Assembly (NCBI GenBank): GCA_019421975.1
Contig: JAHZEE010000022.1
Coordinates: 6,565 to 14,025, forward strand
DNA: 7,461 bases
Direction of reading: 5' to 3'
Source of the DNA: Clostridiales bacterium
GTDB taxonomy: Bacteria > Bacillota > Clostridia > Oscillospirales > Oscillospiraceae
Shown piece by piece: positions 5,132-7,461 of the stretch. Made by a program: the position numbers and the translations under genes. Every line of letters starts with the position of its first letter. The stretch's first letter is position 1. The notes beneath the pieces were generated by a model. It worked only from the letters and a program-made list of their open reading frames with translations, was not told the origin of the DNA and did not search any database.

Positions 5132-5734
5132 TCAGTCCAGCTCCTGCCGGCCCTCCAGCGCGCGCAGCAGTGTCACCTCATCGGCGTACTCCAGCTGGCT
5201 GCCGACGGGGATGCCGTAGGCCAGCCGCGTCACCCGCACGCCCAGCGGGCGCAGCAGGCGCGACAGATACATGGCCGTGGCCTCGCCCTCGGTGTCCGGA
5301 TTGGTGGCCATGATGACCTCCGCCACCGTCCCGCCGGAGACGCGGTTCAGCAGCTCCCGGATCCGGATGTCGTCCGGCCCCATGTGGTTGAGGGGCGAGA
5401 TGACACCATGGAGCACATGGTACACACCGCGGTACTCCCGTGCCCGCTCCATGGCCATCACATCCCGCGGCTCTGCGACCACGCAGATGGTGGCATGGTC
5501 CCTGCGGTCGTCGTCACAGATGGAGCACACCGGCAGGTCCGTGAGATTCTGACAGATCGGGCAGCAGTGGATGGCCGAGCGCGCCTGGACGATGGCGTCG
5601 GCAAAGGCCTGGGCCCGCTCCGGCGGCAGGTTTAAAAGGTGAAACGCCAGACGCTGGGCGGTCTTGCCGCCGATGCCGGGCAGTTGGGCAAACTGCTCCG
5701 TCAGACGCTCCAGCGCGGCGGGATAGCTCTGCAT
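5132..5734 (-). CDS. recR: Recombination mediator protein RecR
   Basis: A 200-residue full-length RecR, which acts with RecF and RecO to load RecA on gapped single-stranded DNA during repair. Domains in order: helix-hairpin-helix LPGIGGKTAQR (18-28); a four-cysteine zinc finger, Cys58, Cys61, Cys70 and Cys73; a TOPRIM domain from about 82 with Glu88 (VVAEPRD) and the DxE pair Asp147/Glu149 (NPDTEGE); and the C-terminal YGIPVGSQLEYAD segment. All diagnostic residues are intact. The gene starts 3 nt after the ybaB stop (TAACCCATG). A purine-rich GGGGGG about 12 nt upstream is a weak ribosome site, so translational coupling to ybaB is likely. It is last in the dnaX-ybaB-recR cluster. Confidence 0.97.
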   Translation of the reverse strand: MQSYPAALERLTEQFAQLPGIGGKTAQRLAFHLLNLPPERAQAFADAIVQARSAIHCCPICQNLTDLPVCSICDDDRRDHATICVVAEPRDVMAMERAREYRGVYHVLHGVISPLNHMGPDDIRIRELLNRVSGGTVAEVIMATNPDTEGEATAMYLSRLLRPLGVRVTRLAYGIPVGSQLEYADEVTLLRALEGRQELD

Positions 5735-5737
5735 GGG

Positions 5738-6085
5738 TTACAGCAGCCCCCCGAGGTTGAGTCCGCCCGTCAGCTTCTGCATGGAGGTGGCGGCGTCTGC
5801 ATCCGCCTTGCGCATGGCCTCGTTGACGGCGGCAACCACCAGGTCCTGCAGCATCTCCACATCCTCCGGATCCACAGCCTCCGGATCGATGGCGATGGAG
5901 ACCAGTTCGTGCTTGCCGTTGACGCTGGCGGTGACCACGCCGCCGCCGGCGGTGGCCTCATAGGCCTTGGTCTCCATCTCCTGCTGCATCTTCAGCATCT
6001 CCTGCTGCATTTTCTGTGCCTGCTTCATCATGTTCATGTTCATGCCGCCGCCCATGGGGCCGCCGCGGAATCCGCCTTTTGCCAT
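5738..6085 (-). CDS. ybaB: YbaB/EbfC family nucleoid-associated protein
   Basis: A 115-residue small DNA-binding protein that forms dimers and coats or bends DNA; its cellular role is still loosely defined. The N-terminus is Gly/Met-rich ([16 protein letters not shown]), followed by an amphipathic, Gln/Met/Glu-rich helix at about 19-40 with the heptad-like [14 protein letters not shown] beta-sheet segment then carries the family signature [21 protein letters not shown] (47-67), and a second long helix ends in the GGLNLGGLL tail. The ATG at 6085 has AAGGAG (6101-6096) at 10-nt spacing; that ribosome site overlaps the dnaX stop codon region. Its position between dnaX and recR is strongly conserved in bacteria. 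Confidence 0.96.
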   Translation of the reverse strand: MAKGGFRGGPMGGGMNMNMMKQAQKMQQEMLKMQQEMETKAYEATAGGGVVTASVNGKHELVSIAIDPEAVDPEDVEMLQDLVVAAVNEAMRKADADAATSMQKLTGGLNLGGLL

Positions 6086-6099
6086 GAAAAAATCACTCC

Positions 6100-7461
6100 T
6101 TATTTGATATCAAAAAGTTCGCTGTGCTTCTGGCCGAAGGCCAGCAGATCGTCGAATGAGCCGCCCTGTGCGGCTTTTTTTTCGGTCGGAAGCGTCAGCT
6201 TGACCGAGACAGGGTGTCCCAGCATTGCCGTGGCTGCGTCCTGAAAGATCTGATCCATATGAATCCGCTGCAGCTGCTGCAGCAGGATCGGGGATTGGGC
6301 TGTCACCAGGAGCTGGTCCTGCTGCAGCTCACCGCTCAGCCCGGCCAGATACATATTGGCCTGTGGGCCCATCTGCTGCCGGACCCTGGCTGTCAGATCG
6401 GTCCAAAACCCGATGGGGGCCGCCGCTGCAGCAGGTGGCGGCTGGGGGCTCGGCGCGGCAGGGGCCTCGTCCCAAGGGGGCGCATCGGCCTCGGTGTGCG
6501 GCGGTGCGTCGTCCTCCCAGGGGGGCGTCTGCGCCTCCGCGGGCGCCTGTCTGACCGGCGCGGGTGCGGCCGGGACGGCGCCGCCTGCCACCGCCTGTTC
6601 CAGCTTTTCCAGGCGCGCGCCCAGTGCAGCCGCGTCCAGCTGCAGCGCCGGATTGCACAGCTGCAGCAGGCACAGCTCCGCGTCTGTGCGGAGATTGAGG
6701 CTCCTGGAGAGCCCGGCCATCGTCTTCTGCAGAAGGTCTGTCATACGCAGCAGCTCCCCTGCGGAGAAACGGCTGCCCAGCGCCTGCAGCTCTGCGTCTG
6801 AGCTGAGGCCGGTCAGCATGTAAATACCGCTCTGGGGGGCGGTCTTTAAAATCAAGAGATCGCGGCAGAGGGCGCACAGCTCGTCAAGCATGGCGGCCGT
6901 GTCCTTGCCCGCGGCATAGAGGCTGTCAAACTGCTGCAGAACCCCGGCGGCATTGTGCGCCGCAATGGCCTGGAGCATCTGGCCGGTCTGCTGTGCGCCC
7001 GCCAGGCCCAGAGTCTGGGCAATGGACGCGGTGGTGATGGTTCCTGCCACCGCGGAGGCGCACTGGTCAAGCAGGCTCAGTGCGTCGCGCAGCGCGCCGT
7101 CGGCCAGACGGGAGAGCAGGTGCACCGCATCGGGCTCAATGTCGATCTGCTCGCGTCGGGCGATATCCTCCATCCGCCCGGCAATGTCGCTGGGGGTGAG
7201 GCGGCGGAAGGAGAACCGCTGGCACCGGGACAAAATAGTGGCCGGCACCTTGTGCAGCTCGGTGGTGGCCAGAATGAACATCAGGTGCGCCGGCGGCTCC
7301 TCGATGATCTTTAAAAGGGCGTTGAACGCCGCGGTGCTGAGCATGTGGACCTCGTCGACGATGTAGACCCGCATCCGCACCTCTGCGGGGGAGTAGATGG
7401 CGTCGTCCCGCAGAGCGCGGACCTGATCGACGCCGTTGTTGGAGGCGGCGTCGATCTCCAG
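6100..7461 (-). CDS. dnaX: DNA polymerase III subunit gamma/tau (partial, N-terminus missing)
   Basis: The visible 453 residues are the C-terminal part; the start, Walker A motif and zinc module lie beyond the right edge. DnaX is the ATPase of the clamp loader and, as tau, links it to the polymerase and helicase. The visible part opens in [10 protein letters not shown], then Walker [11 protein letters not shown] (32-41), sensor 1 ATTE (65-68) and the SRC arginine-finger motif (78-80). The collar domain follows. Residues ~290-350 are a Pro/Ala-rich linker with two PPW(E/D) repeats, then a compact C-terminal domain starting near GFWTDL that ends in FDIK. Near the end a run of eight A (codons for Glu-Lys-Lys) abuts a small hairpin. 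The stop lies 14 nt before the ybaB ATG, consistent with one operon. The promoter is outside the window. Confidence 0.97.
   Translation of the reverse strand: MEIDAASNNGVDQVRALRDDAIYSPAEVRMRVYIVDEVHMLSTAAFNALLKIIEEPPAHLMFILATTELHKVPATILSRCQRFSFRRLTPSDIAGRMEDIARREQIDIEPDAVHLLSRLADGALRDALSLLDQCASAVAGTITTASIAQTLGLAGAQQTGQMLQAIAAHNAAGVLQQFDSLYAAGKDTAAMLDELCALCRDLLILKTAPQSGIYMLTGLSSDAELQALGSRFSAGELLRMTDLLQKTMAGLSRSLNLRTDAELCLLQLCNPALQLDAAALGARLEKLEQAVAGGAVPAAPAPVRQAPAEAQTPPWEDDAPPHTEADAPPWDEAPAAPSPQPPPAAAAAPIGFWTDLTARVRQQMGPQANMYLAGLSGELQQDQLLVTAQSPILLQQLQRIHMDQIFQDAATAMLGHPVSVKLTLPTEKKAAQGGSFDDLLAFGQKHSELFDIK
6159..6182 (+). terminator. Possible antisense intrinsic terminator, or slippage hairpin, inside dnaX
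   Basis: On the plus strand, AGCCGC (6159-6164), loop CCTGT, GCGGCT (6170-6175) is followed by an unbroken run of eight T ending at 6182: the shape of an intrinsic terminator for antisense transcription. On the dnaX mRNA the same bases read as eight A immediately followed by the hairpin. No plus-strand gene is seen that it would serve, so this may be a chance result of Lys codons beside Ala/Gly codons. Confidence 0.3.

Overview
The window is a compact, GC-rich stretch of bacterial chromosome. Gene-family content, Shine-Dalgarno sites, sigma-A-type promoters and a T-box riboswitch all point to an anaerobic Firmicute. A Clostridia/Oscillospiraceae-type gut bacterium is my best inference; the species cannot be read from the sequence. 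There are no mobile elements, CRISPR arrays, tRNAs or rRNAs.

Layout from left to right. (1) Bases 1-152 (minus) hold the 5' end of a nicotinate phosphoribosyltransferase gene (pncB). It is divergent from (2) a small hotdog-fold thioesterase of the fluoroacetyl-CoA-thioesterase-like family (301-687, plus). The 148-bp gap holds two back-to-back promoters. (3) A strong hairpin (696-730) separates the thioesterase gene from the convergent end of a four-gene operon, porC-porD-porA-porB (minus, 3742 down to 737). The operon encodes the gamma, delta, alpha and beta subunits of a 2-oxoacid:ferredoxin oxidoreductase, annotated by homology as pyruvate synthase. Its genes overlap, abut or lie 1 bp apart. 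(4) The operon is preceded by a consensus-like promoter (4067-4039) and a complete T-box leader ending in an intrinsic terminator (about 4032-3778). The specifier codon reads AUC (isoleucine), and the antiterminator bulge UGGU matches a tRNA with discriminator base A, as in tRNA-Ile. (5) Divergently, a 302-residue protein related to the C-terminal part of CbiE plus CbiT (cobalamin methyltransferase CobL/CbiET) lies at 4185-5093 (plus). It lacks the catalytic N-terminus of CbiE and has a degenerate SAM-binding loop. (6) A second bidirectional hairpin (5096-5128) separates it from the conserved dnaX-ybaB-recR cluster (minus, 7461 down to 5132). dnaX runs off the right edge and is missing its N-terminal part.

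Most notable point: an isoleucine-specific T-box appears to control a pyruvate-synthase-type ferredoxin oxidoreductase. T-box operons are switched on when the cognate tRNA is uncharged. This suggests the enzyme is used anabolically to supply isoleucine precursors, by reductive carboxylation of propionyl-CoA to 2-oxobutyrate or of 2-methylbutyryl-CoA to 3-methyl-2-oxovalerate, rather than (or as well as) for fermentative pyruvate oxidation. The T-box is read directly from the sequence; the metabolic role is inference. Second in interest is the stand-alone, probably catalytically altered CbiE/CbiT-like protein facing it.

The dnaX-ybaB-recR cluster supplies the clamp-loader tau/gamma subunit, a nucleoid-associated protein and the recombination mediator RecR, a standard bacterial housekeeping arrangement.
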